Assembly: GCF_018687715.1 (NCBI RefSeq)
Contig: NC_056765.1
Span: forward strand, 17,176,894 to 17,240,893
Length of the DNA stretch: 64,000 nt
DNA from: Carya illinoinensis
Lineage: Eukaryota > Streptophyta > Magnoliopsida > Fagales > Juglandaceae
Reading direction: 5' to 3'
The position numbers and the translations under genes were made by a program. Positions 11,031 through 23,865 of the stretch are shown here, piece by piece. The notes under the pieces were generated by a model. The model saw only the letters and a list, made by a program, of their open reading frames with translations. It ran no database searches and was not told where the DNA came from. Position 1 is the first letter of the stretch. Every line of letters starts with the position of its first letter.

Positions 11031-13856
11031 TCAATTAGGATCAAGCAAATGTAGAGTAGATTCTTCAGGTGCAAAATTAGAAATAAAAGGCTCGAGCCTT
11101 TGACTATTAACCTTAAAAGCATTTCCATTTTGAGGATTGACAACCTCAATAGCACCATGAGGGAAAACTGTTTTAACCAAATAAGGCCCACTCCACTGAA
11201 ACCTTAACTTACCAGGATCAAAAATCTTAGTTTGGACGTGTTTGTTGGGTATACATCTTCGAAAAATTTGATCAGAACAATATTTAAACAAGTAAAGGTC
11301 ATTATAAAAAAATTGATTTAACCTCAAATTTGAACTTTTGAATGTCCTGAATGCTCTAATGAGATGGTGTTTGTCATCAGAAAATAGCTTTATGGGTGCT
11401 ACCCAAGATGGCGACTCTTCAAACATTGGTTGCCAAAGCACCCCATGACCAGTTCCTGCAAAAGAAACATTAGAAGTATCATCAAGTATATTCACATCAC
11501 TTAGAATACTTTCTAATGACAATTGTAAATCAGTGGAAGAAAGACTCAAGTGAAAATCCTCATCAATGATATTTTCCAGCAAATTAACTTCCTGAACTTC
11601 TTCCAAATCCTGAGGTTGCCTGCAAGTATTAAAGATATTCAGCTCCAATGTCATGTTTCCAAAACTCAATTTCAAAATTCCACTTCTACAATTAATTAAT
11701 GCGTTAGATGTAGCAAGAAATGGTCTACCAAGAATTACAGGAGCTTGGAAAGTAAATAGAGTTGACAAGTTCATATCAAGCACCACAAAATCCATAGGAT
11801 AGTAAAATTTATCAACTTGAACCAAAACATCCTCAACTATACCCCTAGGCATTTTTATAGATCTATCAGCAAGTTGCAAAATGATAGGTGTGGATTTCAA
11901 TTCACCTAAACCAAGCTATTCATACATAGTGTAAGGCAATAAATTGACACTTGAACCAAGATCCAACAAAGCGTGACCAATTTTTGAATTTCCTATCACA
12001 CAAGCAATTGTAGGTGCTCCAAGGTCCTTGTATTTAGGTGGTGTATTACTCTGAATGATAGCACTAACCTGCTCAGTAAGGAAAGCTTTCTTATGCACAT
12101 TTGATTTTCTTTTCACAGTGTATAGATCCTTTAAAAATTTTGCATAAGCAGGAATTTACTGAATAGCATCTAACAAAGGGACGTTTATCTAACTTGCCTA
12201 AAAACCTCAAGAATTTCAGCGAGATGCTTATCTTTATGCAATGGAACTAATCGCTGAGGAAAAGGAGCAGGTATAGGACAATCAATTTTCTCTTGCTCCT
12301 CAAATACATGCTTTCCATCATTATTAGTGGGGTTTGAAACCTTACCAGAATTATATGGCTCATGTGCTGGAATGTCTACCACCTTACCACTTCTTAAAGT
12401 AGTCACCGCTTTCACCGACTTTAAGTTAGGATCCTCTCTTACTGCTTGCACTTGATAAGGCTGCCCTTGTGGATTTGGTTGTGACTGTGCAGGAAATTTA
12501 CCCTTCTCTTGGGTACTTAAAGATGTAGTTAGCCTTGTGAGGGAACTCCGTATGTCATTAATTGCCAATGAATTCTGATTGTTGAGTGTTGCTTGACCTT
12601 GCATGAATTGTTGAAGTGTCACACTCAGCTGCTAAACCGTATCTTCAAGTCCCTTCTTTTGCATTGGAGGTGCTTGAATTGCTAGTTGAGAGGGCCCCGG
12701 GGCCAAGGTTGCTGAAGTTACATGTTGGTCACCCCTCCAACTGAGATTTGGGTGGCTCCTCCATCCCGGATTATAAGAATTAGAGCAAAGACCAGAATAT
12801 GGTTTATGTATCATGTTTACAGCATTAGATTGGTCCAACAATACTTCCTTGAAAGCAGGGATCGTGGGACATTCATTAGTTGAATGCCCACGATCCTCAC
12901 ATATGCCACACTTCTCAAAAAATTTAGGGACAGCATGCACTTCATTTACTTTCTTCAATTCCATGGCTTCCACTTTTCTAGACAACAATGTTAAGTTAGC
13001 ACGCAAATCATCATCTTCATTTAAAGTATATTTTCCATGACTAGACTCAACTTGCCTAGACCTATCATGCACATCAGTTGTGTCCCAAGATTGGACATTT
13101 TCAGCAAGATAATCAAAATATTCAAATGCCTCTTCAGGCTCTTTGTCAAAAAATTCTCCATTACACATGGTTTGTACAAATTGGCGCATTTTATGTGTCA
13201 AACTTTCATAAAAAAAACTAATCACACGCCAATGTTCATAACATGGTGTGGACATGAATCTAATAGATCTTTGAACCTTTCCCAACATTGATAAAAAGTT
13301 TCAAAATCCTTTTGAGAAAAATTCATGATCTGTCTTTTCAAAGCATTTGTCCTATGTATTGGGAAGAATTTTTTCAAAAATCCTGCTTGCATCTCTTGCC
13401 ATGTACCTATGGTTCTAGGTCTCAATGAATTCAACCACCATGTTTTAGCTTTATCTTTTAAAGAAATGGGAACAACTTAAGCCTTATAACCTCCTCAGTG
13501 GAAGTCCGGTCCATGAATGTAGAACAAACCTCTTCAAACTCTTTGATATGCAAATAAGGGTTCTCAGATTCCATTCCATGAAAGTGTGGTAATAATGGAA
13601 TCATCCCGGGTTCGAAATTAAAAGCATTTGCATTAATAGGTAAAATGATGCAAGAAGGTGTGCTAGTCCTAATAACCTGAAGATATTCTCTAAGTGTCCT
13701 GTTTGGATTCTCTACTTCCCTATCATGATGCTCATTTTTAGCCATGATGCTATCAGTGCCTGATGATGATTCAACAGAAGATGATGCAAAGCTAAAAGAT
13801 GTCAATGATTCTGTCCTAAACAGTCGAGATGTATGGTCTCTAGTCCAACCAGTCAT
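11031..13856 (-). pseudogene. Gypsy gag-protease joined to integrase tail
   Basis: Gag begins at 13856 (MTGWTRDHTSRLF; RTLREYL, PGMIPLLPHFHGMESENPYLHI) and continues through LNSLRPRTIGTWQEMQ, QIMNFSQKDFETFYQCW and a zinc knuckle CGICEDRGHSTNEC (about 12880). The protease has DLGSSVNLLPY (about 11940). The last open segment (11031-11900) runs from protease through an acidic linker, then NDLYLFKYCSDQIFRRCIP (start of the integrase zinc-binding region), then jumps to FDPGKLRFQWSGPYLVKT (integrase C-terminus). Reverse transcriptase, RNase H and the integrase core are therefore missing through at least two deletions. Frame lesions are a 1-bp loss after KLFPF (about 13465), a 1-bp loss after CPHH (about 13245), an in-frame TAG near 12630, a break near 12180 and a TAG at about 11914. 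The element is non-autonomous. Confidence 0.8.
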
Positions 13857-14440
13857 ACAAACAAGAGCAGATAATCAAAGACTATGAAAAATAAACAGAG
13901 AGAAGGGAAAAAGATTAGATGTCACCCAGGCTGTGAGCATAATCACATGAATATAGCATGCGTGATTTGGCTATTTTAATTCATATCATACTTATCTTAA
14001 ATTATTATATCATCATAACATGGCTTCCATGTGATTTTAGTAACATTCAATCCATCAATCAGCAATCCATAATAGCATAACATATATAAGCTTACTTTCA
14101 TGTAAATCATCGTAATTCATAGAATTTCGTGAAAGCGATCTAACCTTGACTTGGCTCTTAGCCCAATGTAGATAACCATCAAAACCATATCATGTTATCA
14201 TACCCAATTATAATATTTACATCACACATACATTTATGATCATACTATTTACCTCTTAGCGCTGCTACCGAAAACTCACGTAGTAACTCATGATCTATAC
14301 AAGGCACTAGACGTTACTAAACTTTCTAGAAAACGTGTCGTAGCAATCTAATTACTTAAAATCTTACCATAGAGATAATTTAATAAATATTCAAATATAA
14401 AATGATTACATAAACTAATATTATTCCAAAACTCATATCA

Positions 14441-15095
14441 CACTACAACAAAAATAGGTTTTAGTGACAGATGAAACTGTCACAAGAAATGCAAAAAATG
14501 TCACGAAATATATTTAGTGACGGTTTCTGACCGTCACAACAACTGTCACGTAATGTGCGTCACGGATTACATTTGGTGACAGTTTACTGTACAAGCGTCA
14601 CTAAAAATATTTTTAGTGACGGTTGGAGATGTGCCGTTTGAAATAACGTTCGAACGTATGATTTTCTGTGACGGTTAGAATCCGTCACAGAATATAACGT
14701 TCGAACTTAAAATTATACGTTCGAACGTAAAAAGGAGGAGCTGACATCCGAACGAGAAAAGCTAACGTTAGTTGATTATAGTTCGGACGTATAATGTAAA
14801 CGTTCGAACGTTTATACGTGCGAACGTTACGTTCGAATCTCGAATCCAACGAAAATGAAATAATGTCCAAACGTTTGTATCATGACGTTCGGACGTTAAT
14901 TCGAATGTTAAGTGAGTAGAGTTCAAACGTAAATAGTACGTTCGGATGTTTGTAACGTTAAACTTTTTTGACATTCGAACGCTTTTTTAAATTGGGTTAA
15001 ACGTTCGAACGTTTTGTTACTATTTTGTAAGGTTACGTTCGAACGTATTTTCGAACGTTTAATACTGTTGAAACGTATTTTTTTTACATTCGAAC
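14441..15095. repeat. CACTA-1 left terminal and subterminal repeats
   Basis: After the CACTA terminus come alternating TAGTGACGGTTT and AACCGTCAC motifs (14458-14690), then about a dozen 'ACGTTCGAACGT'-type palindromes or half sites (14645-15090). In En/Spm such subterminal motifs bind the TNPA protein. That role here is inferred from family knowledge. Confidence 0.85.
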
Positions 15096-15231
15096 GTACA
15101 TATCAGAAATGCTAAACTCATCCACTTAATAAACAAACCAATTGTTTCATATTACAGTACATATTTCACAACCAATATTGTTTGAAACTGTTTTCAAATT
15201 AGATGTAAAAAATGTAATACAGAAATAAGAT

Positions 15232-16915
15232 TCATTTCTTTTTCTTTCCTCGCCCAGCACGATTCTGTTGCAATGACATAACACGGTCCATTTGCAGCAT
15301 CATCTCCCGCTGCACTTGCTCTTGGACCTCACTACGGATTCTTTCCTCATGTTCTCTTTGTTGGTCCTGCAAACGCGTCTCTAAATGAGACTGTCGCTCT
15401 AAGAGGGACTCCAACTCTTGCTGTCTAGACCTCATATACTCATTCTCGCGTCGTGCAGCTTCTAAATCTTTGGTAAGATTATTAATTTGTGATGTCGATG
15501 AGGTTGAGGAAGATGAACCGGAATGCTTGAAAGATCGTCCCAAACCTCTTGCCATACTAGAGTTGGGCCCAAGCACCTGTGAAAAAATGTCCAAGTCACT
15601 AGGAGAGGAATCCCCAGAAGCTGACTGCATCTCCATCATTTTTCCCTGCAGTTTGAGAGATCAAAACACACAATAAGTAACATATTAAAAGAAATACAAA
15701 TAAAAAATAATTTAATCACATGTTACATAATTTATTCAACAAAAGGAACACCGCTTACATAATTAATTGCAGCTGCAGGATCCATCCACTCACTATGCTC
15801 ATTAGTGTGAGCAGCAGCATAGACAGAATGAGGGAAAAGTTTTCAGGATCATCACGTTTCTAAGAAAATGACATTAGCAATTTGAAAAAGACAATATTAG
15901 TACTTATATAAAAGAATAATAAGAAAAAATATGAATTATTACGTTTATTAATTACCATTTTTTCAGCAAGACGATGGAATGATCTTGAACCAGCACGATG
16001 GTGAATAGTCAGAGCAGATCTATTATTTGCATTTGTAGAACTTAAGTGCTACAAAAATAATTCTCACCGTTAATTGTAATATATGTACATACATATAATA
16101 TAAACAACAAATATAAATGTAAATAATTATAGAAAATAATTCTAGAATACCTGATATTCTGGAGAGGCAAAAAGATCACAACACTTTATCCAGTCATCTA
16201 ATTTCATCTGCTGGAAAGGGGACTGTGCAGCCTCTTCAAACGTCTCAAATTTTTTGAAATGGTCGTGACATCGTCCCTTGTGACGTCGGAATAGTGTAGC
16301 CATTAACTCATTCACAGTTCTCAAATCCTCGCTACGACCAAAGTCGAGGTCAAATTCATCCTAATTATAAATTAGGAACGTTAAAAATATAATAAACTAA
16401 TGTAGGTGAAAAAAATGATATAATAAGTAAACTCACCAGCACACGACTCCGAATGTGTTCCTTAATCTCATTCGGCACATCTCTCCAGGAGCGCACATAA
16501 AATGGAGCGTAAGCTCGAATTACTGTGCCAATATAGGAGGAAAGCGCTGCTGCACTATCATTCACTCCTCCAGTGGAATTATCAGGAATTGTGATTTTCA
16601 ATTTACCATGCCTTCGATTTTTCTCAAGTGAGATGCCGCATGTATAGCCACGACCGCGACGAGCCAATTGTTCATCAACTAATAAATGATAGTATAATTT
16701 TGAAGGTTATATATATTATTTATTGAAACAAACATCTTCAAGTATATATAGTATTAACGTAAACATTCCTTACCGGTAGGTGTCGACTGTGCATCGTTCT
16801 CTGTAATGTTAACTTCATCTTCGGGAACAGACTCCTCAGGTGGGGAGTCCTCAATGGGTTCAGGACTTGGACTCGGTGAAGGAGGCACATTTCTCCTTTG
16901 TCTTTTTGGCGGCAT
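15232..16915 (-). pseudogene. CACTA TNPA-like protein (plant En/Spm transposase domain), frameshifted
   Basis: Six exons assemble by GT-AG rules: 16774-16915 (MPPKRQRRN... start), 16437-16678, 16151-16360, 15956-16048, 15759-15859 and 15232-15645. Together they give the plant 'transposase, Ptta/En/Spm' layout: a basic start, FRRHKGRCHDHFKKFETFEEA (positions about 16200-16290), the SPEYQ exon end, NNRSALTIHHRAGS, HTNEHSEWMDPAAAINY, a DLDIFSQVLG segment, and a Gln/Glu-rich coiled coil (EYMRSRQQELESLLERQ) ending in GRGKKKK. Exon 15759-15859 is 101 bp. In the frame entering from the previous exon it reads NFSLILSM then runs to a stop, whereas the family frame (FPHSVYAAAHTNEH) needs two fewer bases near 15835. 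I infer a 2-bp insertion. Alternative splicing could rescue it, but I see no suitable AG. Confidence 0.65.
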
Positions 16916-17017
16916 ACTTGGAAATGATTATATATAAGAAAAAAATATTATTAGAATAAATTTATATTTATTATAAAATTCTATAATGGTTGTATATGAA
17001 TAAACTTTTTAGTACTT

Positions 17018-20000
17018 TTAGTCTTCATCTTCGGATGTATTTTCCATGTTTGTTTCAGAATGTCTCTGTATAACATCTTCGTCATCATCATCAAGCTCTT
17101 GTTCGTCATCCTTATCCACTTCCCCCCCGGATTCTTGTTTGTCTTCTTCTTCTGACTCTTCTTCTGTACTTTTCTCACTTTCTTCAATTGAGTGATAATT
17201 TAATGAAGACGGGTCGAGATGGATGAGTGGGACGTCATCTCTACATAAGGGGAGCAACTCGAGTGCACCGAGGTCAACAAATAAGTTAATACCCCCTCCT
17301 CCATCTTCCTGGTAGGCCTCTACATTTAGAGTGTCATCTTCATCTCCACTATTATCGTAATCTGCACTCGTTCCTACTTCATATATATTTCGAGGGACAA
17401 ATTTTTGTACAACTCGCCAAGTTATCTCTCCACTATCTTCATCAGCACTTTTCATTGGATCAATCAAGTAATAGATTTGAGTAGCTTGACAAGCCAGTAC
17501 GAATGGATCATCTTCGTACCATTTAGATGCAGTATTGACACTCGTAAAATGATTATCCCTATATATTGAATCCCGACCACCGCCTAGATCCCACCAATCA
17601 CATTTGAAGACATATGTTATAGACCCACCCAGATATTTCAATCCGATAATATCACGAATGACACCATAATAATCAATATCATCTGTTCCATGACTCCCCT
17701 CGACCAAGACACCACAATTTTGAGTTTTTCTATTACGTTCACGGTCCAGAGTATGGAATCTATAACCTCGAACTGTGCATGCAGTGTATTGAAGTGCTCT
17801 GTTTGATGGACCACGGGCCAATGCATACAATTCAAAAGAGACTGATTCGGGATCACGAGCACGTTGTTCCAATATCTAACAATTTAAATAATGTCATTTA
17901 TTAAATATTAGCTAGAGTTAAAACTTTCATCATGTAACATATAGTATAGAGTTTAGTTCATACACGTTGTTCAAACCATCTAGAAAATTCTGACTCGTGT
18001 CTTGCCACTATATCCTCAACGCCTTCCATCTTAAGTTTGTCCATGTGCTCACTGTATAGTATATATTATCATATTATTTTACATAACAATAGTTAAAGTT
18101 GTATATAATCTTTAGAATTATTTAAACCTTATACAACGACATACCTGAGATAGTGATCAATCTCCTGACAATTATTTAGTACGTACCACCGAACTTTACC
18201 CAACTCTGTATCAAGTAAATCGTAACCCGTTTGTGCACCCAAAGGTCGTACATTCTGAGAAAACACTGATAGCTCACGAGAAGGCGGAGCAGCAAGATCA
18301 GCATTTCGTTCTTGACCAATAAATCGTGTCTCAACACCACGAAGATATAAAGAGCAAAATGTTAACCATTCATCGTGTATATAGGCCTCTGCTATTGAAC
18401 CCTCAGCTCTGGCTTTATTCCCAACAGTGCGCTTCAGTCGACCTAAATATCTTTCAACTGGATACATCCAACGGAACTGTACTGGTCCACCCAACATGAT
18501 CTCCCGAGGTAAATGTATTGCTAAATGGACCATGACATCAAAAAATGACGGTGGAAAGATTTGCTCAAATTTACATAGTATAGTAGCAATGTCTTCTTCC
18601 AGTTTCTGCAGCATATCTCGCTTCACTACCCGAGCACACAAATCCTTAAAAAACATACACAGTTCAGTTATGGCAACACGTACAGGAGATGTTAGCTTCC
18701 CACGAATTCCCACCGGTAATAACTTCTGTAAAAATACGTGACAGTCATGACTTTTCAATCCACCAATTTTCCAGTCATCATGACTTACGCATCTACTGAT
18801 ATTTGAAGCATAACCATCTGGCAACTTCACACCTTGCAACCATTTGCAGAAGTCCATCCTCTCCTCCCTTGTCATTGTAAAACATGCATGCGGCATGACC
18901 ACCCTCTCACCATCCACTCGTAAATGCAAATTATGTTTAATTCCCATTCTCTCAAGATCTTTCCTTGTCTTAATCGTATCTTTCGTCTTTTTATTGATGC
19001 TCATCAATGTACCCAGTATATTATCACAAATATTCTTCTCAATATGCATTACATCCAAACTATGTCGCAACATGCAGGACGACCAATACGGCAACTCAAA
19101 AAAAATACTACGCTTTGTCCAATTCAATTCTGCTACGCCTCGTTTTCTCTTGTTCTTTCCCCAACCTTTGCCAAAATTGTTCGCTGCCACATGTACCAAT
19201 TGTTCCAGGATCTCTTCCCCAGACAACTCATTTGGTGCAATTCTATCTTCTACGCGTCCATCAAACTTAGCGGATTCTGTTCTCCATGCATGATTAGTTG
19301 GTAGATAACGTCGATGACCCATGAAACACAACTTTTGAGAATATTTTAACCACTCACTAGTAGTTTCTTTATTACACGTCGGACACGCTAACTTTCCTTT
19401 AGTACTCCAGCCAGAAAGATTCCCATATGCCGGAAAGTCATTTATCGTCCACATTACCGCAGCATGCATCTGAAAAGTTGTTGATGTGGATGCATCATAA
19501 GTTCTGACGCCTGCTTCCCATAACTCTTTCAACTCTTCAATCAACGGCTGCAAATATACGTCAATGTCATTCCCAGGTGATCTCGGGCCGGGGATAAGCA
19601 AAGTTAACAAAAAGTTGGGCGCCTTCATGCACCTCCATGGTGGAAGATTGTACGGAATCAACACTACAGGCCAAGTGCTATAACTTGTACTCATATTTCC
19701 AAAAGGGTTGAATCCATCAGTTGTGAGTCCGAGACGCACGTTCCTTGCTTCTATCCCAAACTCTGGATACTGATTATCGAAAGATTGCCACGCAAGTGAG
19801 TCAGCAGGGTGCCTCATAAATCCATCATTTTGAACTCTTTTCTCTTTGTGCCACTTCATATCGTGAGCTATTTTCTTACACATGTATAATCTTTGCAACC
19901 GGGGTTTCAATGGGAAATATCGCAATACTTTAACCGGAACGCTTTTCTTATCCTTCCACCTCGACTCTCCGCATACAGGACATGCTTGTTTCTCCTCGTT

Positions 20001-20690
20001 CTCATTCCAAAATAAAACACAATCATTCTTGCACGCATGTATGGACTTATACTCAAATCCTAATCCCTTTCTCAACTGTTTCGCTTCATAAAAGTTCTTC
20101 GGCAATGCAGATCCTTCGGGAAGTACTTCATTAAATAAGTCTAATACCATGTTAATTGCTTTGGTTGACATTCCACACAATGATTTTATGTGAAGCAACC
20201 GCACAATAAACGACATTTTAGAATGTTTTGTACAACCTAGATAAAGCTCATGCTTTGCATCTTCCCACATTTCTGAAAAATTATCTGAATCATTCCGTCG
20301 CCCACTTGAGCCATTGTCGTCAACCTCATCCATAAACATCCCAGCTCCAATGTCACTCAACATCTCCTCCATCTCATCTCGCTCATAATCATCATCCACG
20401 TTGTGCAAATTTTCCCGCTGACTGAATAAGTCATCCGCTGATTCATCATACGGCTCACCATGCAGTACCCATCGAGTATAGCCCAAATCCATACCATTCA
20501 CAAATATATGACTTTCAGCTTCATCCAATCCGATCGCACACAAATTTTTACAACCTCGACATGGACACTTAATGTAACCACGACTATCAGCAGACGCCTT
20601 TGCAAAATCAATGAAAGCCCTTACTCCACGCGCATAGGGTATGTAATCTTTTCCAAGTCTATCGCGTAGACGCATCCAACTTTTATCCAT
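17018..20690 (-). CDS. CACTA TNP2-type transposase
   Basis: Three exons, 18145-20690, 17964-18051 and 17018-17875, join in frame to about 1160 residues. I choose the ATG at 20690 (MDKSWMRLRDRLGKDYI) because it is the family start and follows an AG at 20693-20694. An ATG 12 bp upstream is also open. Domains in order are: transposase-associated N-terminus with a Cys cluster (KCPCRGCKN), the TNP2/Transposase_21 core (LGLTTDGFNPFGNMSTSYS, WPVVLIPYNLPPW, a second zinc pair ACPTCNKE), a DUF4218-like region (LCMFFKDLCARV, FDVMVHLAIHL, MYPVERYLGRLKR), then a DUF4216-like C-terminal exon (YYGVIRDIIGLKY, KCDWWD) and a strongly acidic tail (17018-17190). No internal stop or frame loss is seen. The protein would bind and cut the CACTA ends in the nucleus. 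Intact status is by reading only. Confidence 0.88.
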
Positions 20691-22489
20691 TTCTAAAAAC
20701 ATCTAATTTTTTAGTAATTAAGGTAAAGTTAAATACACATGCATGTCATGATACATCATGTTCAAAGTACTCTTTCTCAAGGTAGTTGGTCCTATCCCAT
20801 TCGAGATTATATTCTCCATATTGCACAATTCCCGTCACTCTACTACTTTGAATGTTAGTAAAAATTTCGGCAGCACTTCCCCATAGTTCTCCAAGTATAC
20901 ATGTTCACATATAGGGATTATGACCCTAAGAACAGTATACCCAAAGAACAAATGAGGAAGACACTGAAATTTCATACTAAACGTTCAAAGTATGAATAAC
21001 GTTTATGTGCAATACAGATAATATAATCTCAAACTGTCCACACTGGACAATTCAGGAATTAATGTACACCTAAATGTATACTAATTCCCAAACGGGTCTA
21101 AGGTTATTTATGCAATGTTATACAATATCTAACAAAAAAGTCAACAATAAATTAGCGCACATTGTTTGAATTATACCGATGTACTAATAATATTTATATT
21201 ATTAATGATTGATAACACTTAGAAATTATTTGTAGACTTATATAATTCCTTATTTATTATATTATATGTCATTTATCAGCTATATAATATATAACACTAC
21301 TATAAAATATCTTATAATTACAAATATAACTTACTAATAACACTTATTATATAATTATTACTATTATTGCCAAAATTATTATTGATAACAGTTAAACAAT
21401 ATCAGTTATTATATAATTATTACTATTATTGCCAAAATTATTATAATTATTATAATAAAATATAGTTATTAAATAAGTAACTATTATTATAATTACTTAT
21501 CTATTTCTTATTAATCATTTTTTATACTATACATTACATGATAATTATTATTATGGATTAATACTAATATACTCTATACTATATATTATTAGATAAAATA
21601 TTTAGGATTATTGAGCTATTAGATAAATAAGTATTATTATTTTATAATACTTATTTATATTATAATTTTAGTAATACGATTTTTTAATATAGTTACTAAA
21701 TAGTTATGCCTTATAATTGATACTTAGGGTCATGTGATAATTTATTATATTAGTTATTTAACTAATTATATATATAATAGTTATAATTGTAATATTATAA
21801 TTTATAATTATGATCATCCAATAAATTATATACCAAAATTGTTATTCTTACACAAATAATATAACAATTTATTTATTAAATAAATTGTTATATATATTCT
21901 TTTATAACAACAAATTACTAAAATAGACACATAAACTAACAAATAATTATTATTCAAAAACATACACTATACTAAAACATTATCACATTAAGAATAAACA
22001 TATTCAATAACAATAATTTTTCTTTTTAATTCATCCAAACAACACAAACTTAATCACAACTTATATCCACAATAAAATATAACAATAGAGTTTAGTATAT
22101 ATACCTTGTGCTTTAAATAAATTCTTCTTCAAAAATCACAACTTCTCAACAATTCACAACAAATGATCCTTCAAAAAATACACAATACTAGTTAGTTAAA
22201 TATATATGAAATAAAACATTGATAATTATCATGTATATTACAAATAAAAAATGAGAAAAACCATTTACCTTAATGCTTAAAAAAATACCTTTGCAAACAT
22301 ATACTCACTATAACCCTCCACTTCTTCTCTTCCTCTCTCTAAAACTCTCTCTCTCCCCACTGCTTTCCACTTCCTTTAGCATTCCGTCTCTCTAAAACTC
22401 TCTCTGTCTCTCACTCTAACACGCACGGAGGAAAGCATAAATGAATCTGCTTTCCCGTGCGTGAAAGTTTTATTTTCTGCTTGTTATGC
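20691..22489 (-). promoter_or_regulatory. Transposase 5' leader, intron and promoter-proximal region
   Basis: No ORF is present. The stretch 22310-22475 is CT-rich on the plus strand (GA-rich leader on the minus strand) and contains GCACGGGAAAGCAG-like sequence that is closely matched by 45815-45960 of the second CACTA, where it again precedes the transposase-derived exon. I therefore read it as the transcribed leader. The rest (20703-22300) is A+T-rich and likely intronic. An AG acceptor precedes the transposase ATG. Confidence 0.55.
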
Positions 22490-22770
22490 AATTAACGTTC
22501 GGACGTTCATTAATGAACGTCCGAACGTTTCATTTTACGTGCGAACGTTTATTCATTAACGTTCGAACGTAAAATTATCCCGCCCAATAATTATACAGTA
22601 CGTTCGCACGTATGTACGTCCATCCAACGTATTCGTCAGTAACGTTCGAACGTTAAAATAGTACGTTAGAACGTACTGTGCAAATTTGGTTTAAGCGGGA
22701 AATTTCCCTCCGAATTTATTATAACGTCCGAACGTCAGAATTTAAGTTCGAACGTTAATATTATTATTTA
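22490..22770. promoter_or_regulatory. ACGTTCGAACGT palindrome cluster upstream of TNP2 gene
   Basis: About ten full or half copies of the ACGTTCGGACGT/ACGTTCGAACGT family occur within 280 bp, immediately upstream of the presumed transposase leader. They are the same motif as in the terminal arrays. In En/Spm, TNPA binds both the ends and the promoter; a comparable autoregulatory role is inferred. Confidence 0.7.
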
Positions 22771-22774
22771 CATA

Positions 22775-23865
22775 TTATATATTTAGTATATTCCTCATAA
22801 TATACTTATATATTAAATTATAAATTATACAATATTAATTAATATATAATTTGTACCAATTATATAATATATAACATAAATATTATATAAGAATGTACTA
22901 TATATATATTATTACTTTATATAAATATAATATATATAAAATATATATTATATTATAACTATAATATATAATATACTTATTATATATTATAGTTATAACA
23001 AGTATATTATAATATATTATATTGGAAAAATTGTATATTATCCTAGTATAGTATACTTTAATATAGTATATCTAATAACTATATTAAAGTAATATAGTTA
23101 TATACTAATGTAGTATAAATATTATATAATATATTATCTATATTATAGTCTATAATATAGTATAAGTATTATATACTATATTATCTATATTATAGTCTAT
23201 AATATAGTATAAGTATTATATAGTATGTTATCTATATATAATAACTATATAATATCGTATAATATATTATATAGTAAATATATTATAGATATAATATAGT
23301 ACTAGTACTATGTTATATATACTACTTGTATATAATATAGTATATATACTACAAATATAGTGTAATACTTAGTATACTATACATATACTTTATATGTATA
23401 TACTATATATATATTATAGACTATATAATTACTATATAATATACTATAGTTATTATATAGATACTATAGTATATACACTATAGTATTGGATATATAAATA
23501 ACTATATAATACTACTATATAATATATACTATATATATTAACATTATAAAGTGCTATATAATATATACTATATAATAACGGTTTCAATAATACGTATATA
23601 ACACTATATACGTATTAAAACTACATACACTATAACACTATATAGTATACACTATATAGAACATAAGTGTAATATACTATATACTATATAGTATAACACT
23701 ATATAGTATATAATATACGTATATTATACGTATATAATATTATACATTATATAATATATAATATTATATATTATATATCATATTATATAGTAATATATAG
23801 GTAATATAATATATATTACATTATATATATTATATAATATATATAATATAATATATAGTGTAACA
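22775..23865. repeat. 1.1-kb almost pure A+T block
   Basis: Sequence made of TATATA-, TATAGTATA- and ATTATATA-type words with many short palindromes and no G/C-rich interruption. It lies exactly between the two divergent palindrome clusters. The equivalent position in CACTA-2 holds AT-rich tandem repeats (43459-45190). Confidence 0.85.

Larger units (their letters stand above)
6177..13936 (-). mobile_element. Aberrant, internally deleted Ty3/gypsy element
   Basis: From high to low coordinate on the minus strand the order is a short leader (13936-13857), gag and protease, a deletion-joined integrase tail (13856-11031), a 3' untranslated region with a polypurine tract (AGTTGGGGGGTG, 9755-9767), an LTR copy (9754-8012), a 91-bp spacer, and an oppositely oriented LTR copy (7920-6177). 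A candidate 5-bp duplication GCATA flanks it (6172-6176 and 13937-13941). A normal element would have a 5' LTR beyond 13936. None is present, and the sequence there returns to element X. The insertion lies within X and is independent of the CACTA insertion. Family assignment rests on Gag motifs typical of plant gypsy elements. Confidence 0.7.
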
